Below the pieces are notes generated by a model, which ran no database searches, was not told where the DNA came from, and saw only the letters and a program-made list of their open reading frames with translations. Below, piece by piece: positions 11,301 through 19,518 of a stretch of 64,000 nt of DNA. A program made the position numbers and the translations under genes. Positions within the stretch are counted from its first letter, which is position 1. Every line of letters starts with the position of its first letter. This DNA comes from a virus: positions 124,001-188,000 of IMG/VR virus record IMGVR_UViG_3300008113_000003. One strand, written 5' to 3'.

Positions 11301-14091
11301 ATAAATTAAATATGCTAACATTTTTACCTGTTGTTATATAAGGTTTAAAAACAACGTCCTCAGTACCTTTTTGTGCTTTAGTTGTTCTTTCAAATATTCT
11401 TCTATCAGTAGCACCCATTTTACTTGTATAATCTGGGGAATATTTGTTATTACCTAAATTTGAAAATAGAAAAAATCTTTGTGATCTACCTGTTTCATCT
11501 AATCTATCAATAACCCTATTATCAAGTTTATTTTCAATATTTGAATCACCGAAACAAGATGGTCTTAAAACAATTGAGTCATCGGTAAAAAAAGCAGATG
11601 TTAAACCACCCAAACCACCAATGTCCGAAATAAAACTCGCTAATTTACCCAATCCACCTTTAAATGTTGTAATATCGGCATTACCCCTTTCAAGAATTGA
11701 TGATGGGTCTTTAATAAATTCAATAACTTTAAGTGGATTTGTTAACATGTCATCGATGGTTGTTAAACCAGCAACTTCTTGTGCACTTTTTGCTAATAAT
11801 CTTGTGTTTAAATGAAACTTTAATTCTAAAGCCGCTATTTGTGCTAATAAAGTGTCATTCTTTAAAGTTGGTTCTGTTAGTAAGTTTGCAATATCCAAAT
11901 CAGCGCCCAATAAAGCGCTTAACGGTGTTGATGCCGTTGGCACGTTTAAGAAATCACCCATTCTTATTTCTGTTGGATCGGCATTACTTAGCTTGTCTTC
12001 AGTAAGATATGGATTTTGTGGTGTGTTTGGGGCTTGATTTAGTAATAAATTTTGTAAAATTTCATATACAACAACGTTTTCCGCACCATATTTATTGGTT
12101 GTTATGTTAGTTGTGTAGTTTGGTGTTAAACCAGATAATTGAGCTTGGTTTGGTACAATAAAATCGTTTATAATTGTTTGTGAACCAACTGGTACAATAC
12201 CTGGATTAGCCAATGTAAACGCATCGGTTGGATCTGTTGGATCCTTAACCATGTTTTTGTTGAACAAGCTAATCATTATTGGTCCAGCTAACGTAACAAC
12301 ATCACCAGGGTTAACATTTGAAAATGTGCTTATTTGTGCTAAGGTACCTCTACCAGCCAAATATTGTGCAGCGATTGAAGCACTTGGTGATAAAGCTGTT
12401 AAACCAGCAGAAACATCCGCTGGCGTATTTAACGTCATTGATAAGTTCAATGTTCTTGGCGCAAGTGCGTCTGTTAATACATTACCAGGGTTAACAACAT
12501 TAAAGTTATTGATTGTTGTATCTAAACCTCTACCACCCAAATACTGTGTTGCTATTAAAGCTGATGGTGTTAAATCAAAAATACCAGTGGTGATATCAGC
12601 TGGCGTGCTTAAATTCATTGCAAGATCCAAAGTTCTTGGTGCAAGTGAATCAGTAACAACATTACCAGGGTTTACGTTTATAAAGTCATTGATAACACTG
12701 TCCAAACCTCTACCAGCCAAATACTGAGCGGCCAAAGCACCACTTAATGATGTAAGACCAGCTGTAATATCTGTAGGTGTATTGAGTGTATGTGAAAAGT
12801 TTAAGTTTCTTGGTATCACTGAATCAGTAACAACATTACCAGGATTTACGTTAGGTGATGTTGTAATTGCAACAAATGTACCTTTACCTGAAAGATATTG
12901 CGCAGCATAAGCACCACTTAAATTTGTCAACCCAGCCGTAATGTCGACTGGTGTATTTAATGTTTGTGCAAAGTTTTGTGTCCTTGGTGTAATAGCCTCA
13001 CTTAATACATCGCCAGGATTTACGTTAGGTGATGTTGTGATTGCAACAAATGTACCTTTACCTGAAAGATATTGTGCAGCTAAAGTAGAGTTGGGCGACA
13101 AATCATTTACACCTGCGGTAATATCCGTTGGTGTATTTAATGTTTGTGCAAAGTTTTGTGTTCTTGGTGTGATAGCATCTGATAAAACATCACCAGGGTT
13201 AACAACATTAAATGTGTTGATAACACTAAATGTTCCAAGTCCAGCCAAGTATTGAGCCGCATAAGCAGCGTTAGGTGTTAAATCATTTACGCCAGCGGTA
13301 ATGTCCGTTGGGGTACCAATATTCATAGCAAGATCTAAAGCTCTTGGTACGATGGCATCTGTTAATACATCCCCAGGGTTTATATTAGCAAATGTATTGA
13401 TTACAGTAAAAGCGCCTTTACCTGAAAGGTATTGGGCAGCGTAAGCCGCATTAGGTGTTAAATCATTTACACCAGCTGTAATATCCGTTGGTGTGTTCAA
13501 AGTCATGGCAAAATCCAAATTTCTTGGTGCCACGGCATCTGTTAACACATCACCTGGGTTTACGTTTACAAAATCATTTACAACGGTAAATGAACCTCTA
13601 CCTGAAAGGTATTGAGCGGCAAACGCAGCGTTAGGTGTTAAGTCATTTACACCAGCAGTAATATCTGTAGGTGTGTTTAATGTGTGTGATAAATCTAAAG
13701 TTCTTGGTGCAACAGCTTCTGTTAATACATCACCAGGGTTTAAGTTAGCAAAATCGTTTATAACTGTTAATTGACCCTTACTATTAACTAAAGCGGCAAC
13801 ATAAGCGCCACTCGCTGTCGTATCTAATAAACCAGCATTAATATCAACTGGTGTATTTAATGTTTTATTAAGATTAGCTATTCTTGCTGGTATGCCGTCT
13901 GTATCAACATTACCAGGGTTTTGTACATTATAAAAATGTATAGCAGCGTCTTGTCCTAACGAACTTAAATAAGCGTTAACTGTTACCGAATTAGTTAGAT
14001 TAACTAAACCAGTTACAACATCAGGTGGTGCTTGTAAATTTAAATTAAGGATCACGTTTCTAAACTGTCCCGATATACTATTTAAGCTCAT
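5326..14091 (-). CDS. Giant multidomain baseplate protein (2921 aa) with ten N-terminal repeats
   Basis: This is the longest gene in the window. Residues 1 to about 600 are ten imperfect repeats of about 58-62 residues built on LNTPTDITAGVNDLTPNAA, then AAQYLSGKG, then NPGDVLTDA. At about 1200-1300 lies a segment with MWFPPYNIRF and GTLSWDIVVDHP that resembles the tail-tube-like beta fold of baseplate/tube initiator proteins. Residues about 1490-1540 (FSMVAHASPSAPGQN, then SRRFVSVTKWL) resemble an OmpA-like peptidoglycan-binding domain. Residues about 1987-2031 (Y..ETCVIYQGQYYVRK with a late Trp) resemble a chitin-binding-type carbohydrate module. The C-terminal 900 residues are unassigned. 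A motif like GATATTTATA lies just upstream. It probably forms a baseplate or hub element that contacts the cell wall; domain calls are by eye. Confidence 0.8.
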   Translation of the reverse strand: MSLNSISGQFRNVILNLNLQAPPDVVTGLVNLTNSVTVNAYLSSLGQDAAIHFYNVQNPGNVDTDGIPARIANLNKTLNTPVDINAGLLDTTASGAYVAALVNSKGQLTVINDFANLNPGDVLTEAVAPRTLDLSHTLNTPTDITAGVNDLTPNAAFAAQYLSGRGSFTVVNDFVNVNPGDVLTDAVAPRNLDFAMTLNTPTDITAGVNDLTPNAAYAAQYLSGKGAFTVINTFANINPGDVLTDAIVPRALDLAMNIGTPTDITAGVNDLTPNAAYAAQYLAGLGTFSVINTFNVVNPGDVLSDAITPRTQNFAQTLNTPTDITAGVNDLSPNSTLAAQYLSGKGTFVAITTSPNVNPGDVLSEAITPRTQNFAQTLNTPVDITAGLTNLSGAYAAQYLSGKGTFVAITTSPNVNPGNVVTDSVIPRNLNFSHTLNTPTDITAGLTSLSGALAAQYLAGRGLDSVINDFINVNPGNVVTDSLAPRTLDLAMNLSTPADITTGIFDLTPSALIATQYLGGRGLDTTINNFNVVNPGNVLTDALAPRTLNLSMTLNTPADVSAGLTALSPSASIAAQYLAGRGTLAQISTFSNVNPGDVVTLAGPIMISLFNKNMVKDPTDPTDAFTLANPGIVPVGSQTIINDFIVPNQAQLSGLTPNYTTNITTNKYGAENVVVYEILQNLLLNQAPNTPQNPYLTEDKLSNADPTEIRMGDFLNVPTASTPLSALLGADLDIANLLTEPTLKNDTLLAQIAALELKFHLNTRLLAKSAQEVAGLTTIDDMLTNPLKVIEFIKDPSSILERGNADITTFKGGLGKLASFISDIGGLGGLTSAFFTDDSIVLRPSCFGDSNIENKLDNRVIDRLDETGRSQRFFLFSNLGNNKYSPDYTSKMGATDRRIFERTTKAQKGTEDVVFKPYITTGKNVSIFNLLQDNNGLQVKSNSELTRSIRINDGVPDYYVEPGVENVSKYGSIQTSFIWRGSTDEQRWTIEDGKNGVLKWDSLGKLDDDILSRTMGGDPNDPTSTGRFRDCSIMGVTQQLLKSGTSNRAIRSIDQTKTKFTDGYHFSPKSSGVITPFKTPRKNKKDEVIGYTYLVPGLDTAGKRDDERMYNEVTLCRAWTKAKPFSKITDLIRWKELNRKERNSVLDRYGNLNIHPSALNVNEGYGRLGDGLGDAVVEAFGEKRARKYMFSIENLAWRDSSQFNELPPCEKGANGGRIMWFPPYNIRFTDDTTTNWTTHQFLGRPEPIYTYNNTERSGTLSWDIVVDHPTIMNLLVDKEFAQLTDGEVDELLAAFWAGCLDYDIFELARIWGVFSDSDIEYFKKVISDLDIRLPNEKIRTKVESSGSFKQEGITIETPKLETQKITQFNLFFENDIPIQKNSYKNQANFVVDKYSDYYDIYQNLARGQKLDQNSEFKEVAVGGGSNLDPSERLAWIRYDYTIGTNAAKEHQHFFTTDRKTYPGKSYGYEEQYLNIAKAYSAKNYASTKDYNLRFSMVAHASPSAPGQNLAELQRYNDKLASRRFVSVTKWLILDVMSDDDVKCYTINGEPILTEADVNKLHGDLEKSKKIVILRGDINSKQEISFDIVSRGQTLDDLFQTNPEPNEYTTLFGRPLKTSAGIEYFPISYGDNKTYYMVKTYDEFDKVKNNFIPSVPAGITSPINSQLIGTCIAVNTAPFQQVSRREADIVCGNLSPIASFARRVEINATLIPKEIPLERKEPPAETPPLYREEEVPTTNVTKREIAQRILNKLLTECDYFDYLSEESPIIFDSLKQKLKYFSPAFHAMTPEGLNARLTFLQQCMRPGDTITKDIGVPGCDAKNTAFGRPPVSVLRIGDFYHTKIIVNSLNISYDPLLWDLNPEGIGVQPMLAKVNMSFKYIGGQGLRRYVDQLQNALTFNYYANTDVYDERTFANTDRRERDLINLEQDFFAENSLDLIPIVAAAELITPSTENLPIPYGTIGVVSERLLPKLAGGTYYHYLTGATTFDPTKEYKAETCVIYQGQYYVRKASQYPIVNGVYTKTLPTDTTTWTAIDHSNFGEFAFRQEYGRYYIQRYDVQYYDLFDSLYTTFGEYITAFGGLVGKKESLNNTPTAKYKVIDNVLKNKNYKKPLSVSGTTIGEIINNISGTTIPSVSLSGLTYSEIFNTVAEEKRYFELGDVFRQHPFFLTKNNNKPEEFEALKLNLHPQEYMFKIGDGKGLPYNFTALTGATNNGRSSKYFQGSFTNGYTNNFNGISETGGIFFRDTNGIKIYRDIISSFKDEFRTKIATNTLAFWFSPDDTLKTFKSFYKNLDTQHIKDFTSYFDVEYTKFMSIKDADDETTINALNDSVAKMSVVLAGLSLPLYGYDATYSEGRAKLYEVIPNGKKLKTPVTGSTMFGYNPYDEYKKLSIDGGNLISLSDVYNIINDANSLSPTTGFTINQYASLGNGLYFFKQMKNNIDNGASDDIIKEYNRNMEYIKKVFGYTTLNDLPNQYDFDNFLPTNNILDSNGTTATNTFKFGQVTPPVTGPITSENFSFNPYEYGTTDSARSLETTSYSLVTRANDGSISNTANNVYNDGVYQMRYTFEKINYEVLDFSNKTLEVMLSDQFESKNNDIDLAYTPSYGFDLQVNNLTGVTLNPTGSTTGDTVSNILFYYGVNKKTNSQNSFIKDINYYLFNDNNPNITGTTLNTQLKNLNTLMAYDYTITEEYVNSLPDQQKIKLNGFSGSTSGITTGVTTGITYGETVKMSAMHEVLFIEFLYNLYINKPTHIEAIMAKIEKTGINPPASIKNDPKRSEAYVEAQKKKIKKSIEDTFKLIESFVKKYDADLGDVLSYMSNINDNTIKNINKNVFGVDNQNKVLGISEMRAKLFKGGVEDYLVTFRETSKPDPVIVKNLKLFTKYKNDPIINLCTTNEAESIKQNDQTQLSILYPELYPELSN
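12270..14060 (-). repeat. Ten in-frame ~180 bp coding repeats
   Basis: The 5' end of the 2921-codon gene is made of ten tandem units of about 175-185 bp. Each encodes a ~60-residue unit with the conserved blocks TPTDITAG, AAQYL-G-G and NPGDVLTDA-PR. Neighbouring units are most alike in the middle of the array, while the first and last are degenerate. This is what recent unequal exchange or slippage between inner copies would leave. Confidence 0.9.
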
Positions 14092-14093
14092 AT

Positions 14094-14104
14094 ATTATAA
14101 ATAT
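14094..14104 (-). promoter_or_regulatory. Late-promoter-like motif before the giant baseplate gene
   Basis: The coding strand reads aatatttataa a few bases before the ATG at 14091. It matches the recurring GATATTTATA-type motif in orientation. The call is by motif and position only. Confidence 0.45.
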
Positions 14105-14129
14105 TATTCAAATTGTTTTTTATTAAGAA

Positions 14130-16889
14130 TTATATCGGTGAAATACCAAAATCAACAATATAATTTGCGGTACCACCATCATTTTGTGACATAGTTCTTT
14201 TTATCCATTCACCCATCATAACAGGATCTGAATCATAAAACTCTTTAGCGTTTATTTTTTGTACCCCGCTTTTAGTTTTTGCTTCAATCTCTCCATTCAC
14301 AACAACTGTAATTGTTTGTTCACTAGAGTTAGTAGCGTTTGAATACTTATTGGCGTTTAATTCTGAAATTAACGCCATTGCTGATCCAGCATTTCCAGAT
14401 AATATTTTACCGTTTGATAAAGCCAAAGCATCTTGCACTTGTGACATTTCAGCACCCATTGATTCAGGTACAGCATCGAGACCAGCTAATTCTAAGAATT
14501 TTCTATCCGTATAACCACCACCTTTTAAAGCTTCAGTTGTTAAAGCTTGTTTATATTCATTACCACCAGTAAAAGCGTCAGCAAAATCAGCACCGCTTCT
14601 TCTAAATCTTGCACCAGACGTTTGATAAAAATCTTGTGCAACACTTTCCATACCCATGGCTGAAGTAACTAATCCACCAGCGCCATCAAGAACACCCATA
14701 ATACCATTACCTAGTCCACCAAAAAAATCACCAAAAAAAGAAGAATCTTCATCTTCCTTTCTAAAGTTTTTTACGATTTCTGTTAAAGCACCTTTATTAT
14801 CAATACCAATATTTTCTGTTATTTTTCTTGTTTTTTCATCACCCATTTCCATTTTAATACCAGCTTTCCATAAAGATTCACCAACGTATGGCACCTCTTT
14901 CATAGATTTAAGTATTTCACCAAAAATAACTTTTACGTATGGCATAACACCATCTAAAACAAAACGTATAACTTTATCGAATATGGTACCTATTTTATCA
15001 AAAAAGCTTTTGTTTTTATCACCCATAATAGCTCTTATGTCTGTAATAAAACCCTTAAAACCAGCTAAAAACATATCCATACCAGTTCTAAATTTACCAC
15101 CTGGGCTAAATAAGTCCCTCATAAGCGGTATTAATGTTGCGGCTATTTCTTTACCTAAGGTTTCAATTTCATTTAATAACCCACTATCAGCTAAAAGCTT
15201 ATTTAATTCCGTAAATAAAGGTGTTAAACCAATTGCGAATCTTTCTAATATATTATTAAATCTGTCCTGTAAGGTTAATCTTTGTTTTGCAGCTTCGTCA
15301 TTAGCGGTTCTTTGTGCTAATATTTGTTTTAATTGATCTTGGCTTGTTATGTTACTAACTAATTGGCTAACACCGTTAGCCATTTTAATTTCATATTGAC
15401 CTTTATCGTTGACTGTCATTAAATTAGCCAATGCCTGTTGGTCGTCATCGCTAAAACCGATTAAAGAACCTGTAGTTTTTGTTAAGTTATTTAATTTGTC
15501 AGCTGTTTTAGCTTGCTCTATACCAGCATTAACAATATCATCATAATTTTGTCCAAGTGCTTCAGCGGTCTCTCTTAATATTTGACGTTGCGCTGGTGGT
15601 ATTATAAAATCACCATTTTTGTTTTTAATAGCTAAACTTTTTGCTGAAGTTATTAATTTTTCGGCCATACCGTCCGCATTGTTCATCGAATCGTACATTA
15701 ATTGGAACGGGTCACCAAACATTTGTGCAAACTCACCACCAAGAACTTGTATCTTAGCCGCAGCTTCTACGGCCTTTTCTGGGCTAAAAAAAGCATCTTT
15801 AAATGATTTAATTGATTCGGCTAAGTTAAATCTTAATGATTCGGCTTTAGCGGCTAGTTTTGTTAAACCCTCAACGCTTCTACCAAAACCAGACCCTGTT
15901 AAAGCTTTAACAACATCTGTTGTTGTTTGTAATAATTTTGTTTGATTAATATTAAATCTAGCAGCTTCATTTCTACCTTTTTGGGCAACTTTAAGTGTTG
16001 TACCTAATGAATATCCAACATTATCAAATTCAGCAACCATTTTGGTTATACCCTCAACAGCTAATCCAGTACTATTACCAAGATTAACAATATCAGTAAT
16101 TTCTTTAGTACTAAAAATTCTGTTTTTACCAGTTGCTTCACTAAAGCCTTTTATGATCTTGCCAACGTCTTCTATTTTACCACCATACTCGAGTATTTCG
16201 TTGTATATTGTCGGCATTGCATCTAATAACTGGTAATACTCTTTACTCGTCATACCAATATCAGCGGATAAGGCACCTACGACTTTTTGCATTTCCAAAA
16301 ACAATTTCCAAGCTCTTTCTATTGGGAAGATGATTTTAAAAATTGCTTTACCAATATCCCAAGCAACACCCAAAATACTACCAAACAAACTAAATAAACC
16401 ACCAAATATGTTAGTTAATGTACCACCAACTTTACCAAATAAATCAAATGCTTTACCCAAACCACTTACGGAACCTTTAGCTGTTTGATAATTTACTTCT
16501 TGTATTTCTTTTTCAAGTTCCTTTTGTTCTTTTTTCTTTTTAACTAATTTAGCCGCTTCTTTATTACCCCTTTTTTCAAGTTCGTTAGCAACTTTACCCA
16601 GATTAACAATTTCATCTTCGGTTTTTTTAAGATTTTTCTTAGCTTTTTTAAGGTTATCAGCATCTTCAGCCATTTCCTTGGCAAATCTTTTTAAATTACC
16701 CCATATTGATTGTGTTTTTAAATCCCACTCTCTACCAGCAGCCTTTTTAGCATTTATGGCATCATACATAGACAACATCTTATTGATGTGGTCCTCTTCT
16801 TGTTGTTGGCTTATAATACCCTTTTTTCTGGCATCTGTTAACTTGTTTAAAGCCCCGTCCAAATTGTTAAAAAAATCCGCTTGCGCCAT
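14130..16889 (-). CDS. Tape-measure-like tail protein A (919 aa)
   Basis: The N-terminal ~135 residues are a charged coiled coil rich in Lys/Glu. A Gly/Phe-rich hydrophobic segment follows at about 150-195 (LTNIFGGLFSLFGSILG), then long helical sequence. This layout is typical of phage tail tape measure proteins, which set tail length and pass through the tube during injection. From about residue 195 it aligns by eye through most of its length with the next gene upstream (shared blocks: LFLEMQ, MPTI.NE, LGY.L..TLK, LGG.FA, LANLMT/LTNLMT). The C-terminus differs and ends in a beta-like tail. A late-type motif precedes it, so it may be expressed independently. Confidence 0.75.
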   Translation of the reverse strand: MAQADFFNNLDGALNKLTDARKKGIISQQQEEDHINKMLSMYDAINAKKAAGREWDLKTQSIWGNLKRFAKEMAEDADNLKKAKKNLKKTEDEIVNLGKVANELEKRGNKEAAKLVKKKKEQKELEKEIQEVNYQTAKGSVSGLGKAFDLFGKVGGTLTNIFGGLFSLFGSILGVAWDIGKAIFKIIFPIERAWKLFLEMQKVVGALSADIGMTSKEYYQLLDAMPTIYNEILEYGGKIEDVGKIIKGFSEATGKNRIFSTKEITDIVNLGNSTGLAVEGITKMVAEFDNVGYSLGTTLKVAQKGRNEAARFNINQTKLLQTTTDVVKALTGSGFGRSVEGLTKLAAKAESLRFNLAESIKSFKDAFFSPEKAVEAAAKIQVLGGEFAQMFGDPFQLMYDSMNNADGMAEKLITSAKSLAIKNKNGDFIIPPAQRQILRETAEALGQNYDDIVNAGIEQAKTADKLNNLTKTTGSLIGFSDDDQQALANLMTVNDKGQYEIKMANGVSQLVSNITSQDQLKQILAQRTANDEAAKQRLTLQDRFNNILERFAIGLTPLFTELNKLLADSGLLNEIETLGKEIAATLIPLMRDLFSPGGKFRTGMDMFLAGFKGFITDIRAIMGDKNKSFFDKIGTIFDKVIRFVLDGVMPYVKVIFGEILKSMKEVPYVGESLWKAGIKMEMGDEKTRKITENIGIDNKGALTEIVKNFRKEDEDSSFFGDFFGGLGNGIMGVLDGAGGLVTSAMGMESVAQDFYQTSGARFRRSGADFADAFTGGNEYKQALTTEALKGGGYTDRKFLELAGLDAVPESMGAEMSQVQDALALSNGKILSGNAGSAMALISELNANKYSNATNSSEQTITVVVNGEIEAKTKSGVQKINAKEFYDSDPVMMGEWIKRTMSQNDGGTANYIVDFGISPI

Positions 16890-16917
16890 ATATTAAATTT
16901 AATGATTATTGCTTAAC

Positions 16918-16927
16918 TATAAATATT
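16918..16927 (-). promoter_or_regulatory. Late-promoter-like motif before tape-measure-like gene A
   Basis: The coding strand reads aatatttata about 30 bases before the start at 16889. It is a variant of the recurring late motif, in the 54-bp gap between the two paralogous genes. Confidence 0.45.
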
Positions 16928-16942
16928 AAACATTCTGTTTTA

Positions 16943-19516
16943 TTATGAATTGTAGACCATTTGATTTATTATTTGTTTAGATACAATATTCGTTGCATCT
17001 TTAACACCATTATTATCCAAATCATGTTTTGTTAAATCTATTGTACCAGTTAAATTTAATTTAACAACTGGTTTTTTTACTGAAGCAATTTGATTAGCTT
17101 TTTCGTCAAAAAATAAAATAGCGTCATCTTTTCTACCTTGTAATAATTGACCATTTGCAAAAACAACAGGCCTTGTTGGATCAAATAAGGTTACACCAAA
17201 TTGACTTTCTTTTTTAAAGGGTATATTTACGTTTGATGAATTTTGACCATAATTCATAAAACTAGGTGTGGGTATCATCGTATTCGGTTCATTTTTTTTA
17301 ACACCTTTATTGGCATCCTCAATTTTTGTTTTTAAGTCTGTTAATTTACCTAAATCAATTTTATCTTCAATATCATCGGTAGAATCGTTATATTGTATAA
17401 TATCGTTAATTAAGCCAGGTAAAGCTTCTTTCGCTAAAAAACTGTCTTGGCCACCAGATAAAACACCCTTTTCTTTCATTTTTAATCCATAACTTCTCAT
17501 TGAGTCGGATTCAAAAAAGCTACCAAGACCTTCTATAATTGTACCCGATGCGTATTGAAAATATGGGACAATGTCACTAACAAAAAAGCCTAAAATTAGC
17601 GCACCAGATTCACCAATTTTTTGACCGATGTCTTTTTTAGGGTCTTTAAAAATATTAAATATTTTACCAAATAAATCCGTTAAAATTGTTAAACCGTGCA
17701 TAATAGTTTCACGAAAAGAACCAGAGCTAGAAAATATACCATGTATAAATTCAATCATACCAGTTGATATGTCTTTGACCAAACTATCAAGATCACCAAT
17801 TGTATTATGGTTATTAAAAAGATTATTTAATTCAACAAAAAATTGTGAAAATCCGATTGAGAATCTATCGAGTACAATTGATAATCTTTCCGCCAATGTT
17901 TTTCTAAGTAACGCAGACTGTTCGTTTTTTCTCTCTTGATTTAAAATACCATATATTTCTGAGGTGCTTGGGGTTTCAGATAAATTTTGTATAACCCCAT
18001 TTGATAACCTTATACTATAAGATCCATCTTCATTCATTGTCATTAGGTTTGTCAATAAATCTTTTTGGTCATCATTTAAACCAAATGTCGCTACACCTCT
18101 TTTTCTTAAAGCTTCTATTTTATCCTCATATTTAGCATCCTCAATCGCTGCGTTAAATAATTCGTCAGCATCTTGGTTCATTGCCGTTGCAAACTCCCTA
18201 ATTAATTCACGATCAGCTGGTGATATTTGAAATCCGTTTTTACCTTTAAAAGCCTTACCTTTAACAACTTCCATTAAATCAGCTGTTAACTGTAAAGGGT
18301 CTTCAATACTTTTAGCCATCAACATCATTGGGTCGCTAAAATAAAAAGCAAATTTACCGCCAAGTAATCTGGCTGTTGCAGCCGCCTCAATTGCTGTTTC
18401 TGGATCAGTAAAAGCGTCTTTAAACGCCCCTACACTTTTTTTAACATCAATTCTAGCTTTTTGGGTTTTGATAATTAGTTTGGTCATACCTTCTAAACCC
18501 TTCTCAATACCAAAACCAGTTAATTCAACAACCAATTCACCAGCTTTCTTAAGAATCGTTGTTTGGTTTTGAGAAACCGACATTGATTTGTTTCTAACAA
18601 AATCGGTGAATTTTAATGTTCTGTCTAAAGAATATCCAAGGTTTTCAAAATTACCTATAAGTTCACCAGCAGCATCAACACCAAGCCCTGTACCTAAACC
18701 TAGCTCAATTATTGATTTAAATTCAGTACCACTAAAAACTCTATTCCTGTTTGTTAATCTATTATAGGCATCGTAAGCCTCACCAACTTGCTCAATGGTA
18801 CCACCAACATCTAAAACTTCGTTCATTATTGTTGGCATCTGATCTAAAAAATTTTTAGATTCACTTGCAATTAAGCCAGAGTCAGCCGCAACACGACCAA
18901 CCAATCTTTGCATTTCTAAAAATTTTTCATAAACCGCAGCAACCCCAAATTCAAAATCAAGTAAATTTTTTGCAAAAGAAAAAGCAACTTTTACGATACT
19001 TAAAGCTACTCTAAATAAAGCTTTTAAAGCACTCCACGCTAATTTAGCAACAAGCATTATTATTACCACATATGGGTTACCACCTTTGGCGCTTGATTGA
19101 ACAGAATCAGCAACGTCATCCATTGCATCTTTAATATTTTTTTCAATTTCAAGTTGTACCCTTTTTTTAAATAGCTCTTGGCTTAATTGCGTTTTATTAT
19201 CTTTTATCGCCTCGTTTTCTTTTTCTTTAAAAAGGTTTATTTGATCTTGAAGAAATATTAAATTTTCCTTTCTTTTTTGTCTTTCTTTATATAGTTTATG
19301 TTTTTCAGCTTGGATTCTTTTAAAATAAGCGTATAAACCCTCATTCTTAGAATCCCATCTATACATTTCTTTTTTCTGGGCAATAGCATCGTTATACGCA
19401 TCAATTACATCTTGTACGTACCCCTCAATCATTTGTTGTGAATCGGTTGAAGCTGCTGTGTTAACTTGCAACTTTTTAACCATTTCATCTATCGCTGATG
19501 CTATATCCCCTTGCAT
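16943..19516 (-). CDS. Tape-measure-like tail protein B (857 aa), paralogue of the adjacent gene
   Basis: The layout is the same as its downstream neighbour: an N-terminal coiled coil (to about 125), a hydrophobic segment near 150-190 (VVIIMLVAKLAWSALKALFRV) and a long helical body. Shared landmarks include KFLEMQRLVGRVAADSG, QMPTIMNEVLDVGG, ENLGYSLDRTLKF, LLGGKFAFYFSDP and LTNLMTMNEDGSY. Overall identity is low, so the duplication is old. It begins 2 bases beyond the stop of the upstream 252-residue gene. The tape measure role is inferred from architecture; one of the two may instead be a tail-core or baseplate-plug protein. Confidence 0.7.
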   Translation of the reverse strand: MQGDIASAIDEMVKKLQVNTAASTDSQQMIEGYVQDVIDAYNDAIAQKKEMYRWDSKNEGLYAYFKRIQAEKHKLYKERQKRKENLIFLQDQINLFKEKENEAIKDNKTQLSQELFKKRVQLEIEKNIKDAMDDVADSVQSSAKGGNPYVVIIMLVAKLAWSALKALFRVALSIVKVAFSFAKNLLDFEFGVAAVYEKFLEMQRLVGRVAADSGLIASESKNFLDQMPTIMNEVLDVGGTIEQVGEAYDAYNRLTNRNRVFSGTEFKSIIELGLGTGLGVDAAGELIGNFENLGYSLDRTLKFTDFVRNKSMSVSQNQTTILKKAGELVVELTGFGIEKGLEGMTKLIIKTQKARIDVKKSVGAFKDAFTDPETAIEAAATARLLGGKFAFYFSDPMMLMAKSIEDPLQLTADLMEVVKGKAFKGKNGFQISPADRELIREFATAMNQDADELFNAAIEDAKYEDKIEALRKRGVATFGLNDDQKDLLTNLMTMNEDGSYSIRLSNGVIQNLSETPSTSEIYGILNQERKNEQSALLRKTLAERLSIVLDRFSIGFSQFFVELNNLFNNHNTIGDLDSLVKDISTGMIEFIHGIFSSSGSFRETIMHGLTILTDLFGKIFNIFKDPKKDIGQKIGESGALILGFFVSDIVPYFQYASGTIIEGLGSFFESDSMRSYGLKMKEKGVLSGGQDSFLAKEALPGLINDIIQYNDSTDDIEDKIDLGKLTDLKTKIEDANKGVKKNEPNTMIPTPSFMNYGQNSSNVNIPFKKESQFGVTLFDPTRPVVFANGQLLQGRKDDAILFFDEKANQIASVKKPVVKLNLTGTIDLTKHDLDNNGVKDATNIVSKQIINQMVYNS

Positions 19517-19518
19517 TA

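Noticed and set aside
12251-13255. Long plus-strand open frames (158 and 104 codons) across the repeat array
   Set aside because: They are antisense shadows of the repeat-encoding minus-strand gene; their periodic sequence is just the reverse reading of the same units.
12270-14060. CRISPR-like spaced repeats
   Set aside because: The repeats are ~180 bp, in frame, and translate to one conserved protein unit; there are no short identical repeats with unique spacers.
14656-15336. 226-codon plus-strand frame inside tape-measure-like gene A
   Set aside because: It is antisense to a well-supported coding sequence, with no leader, promoter or domain of its own.
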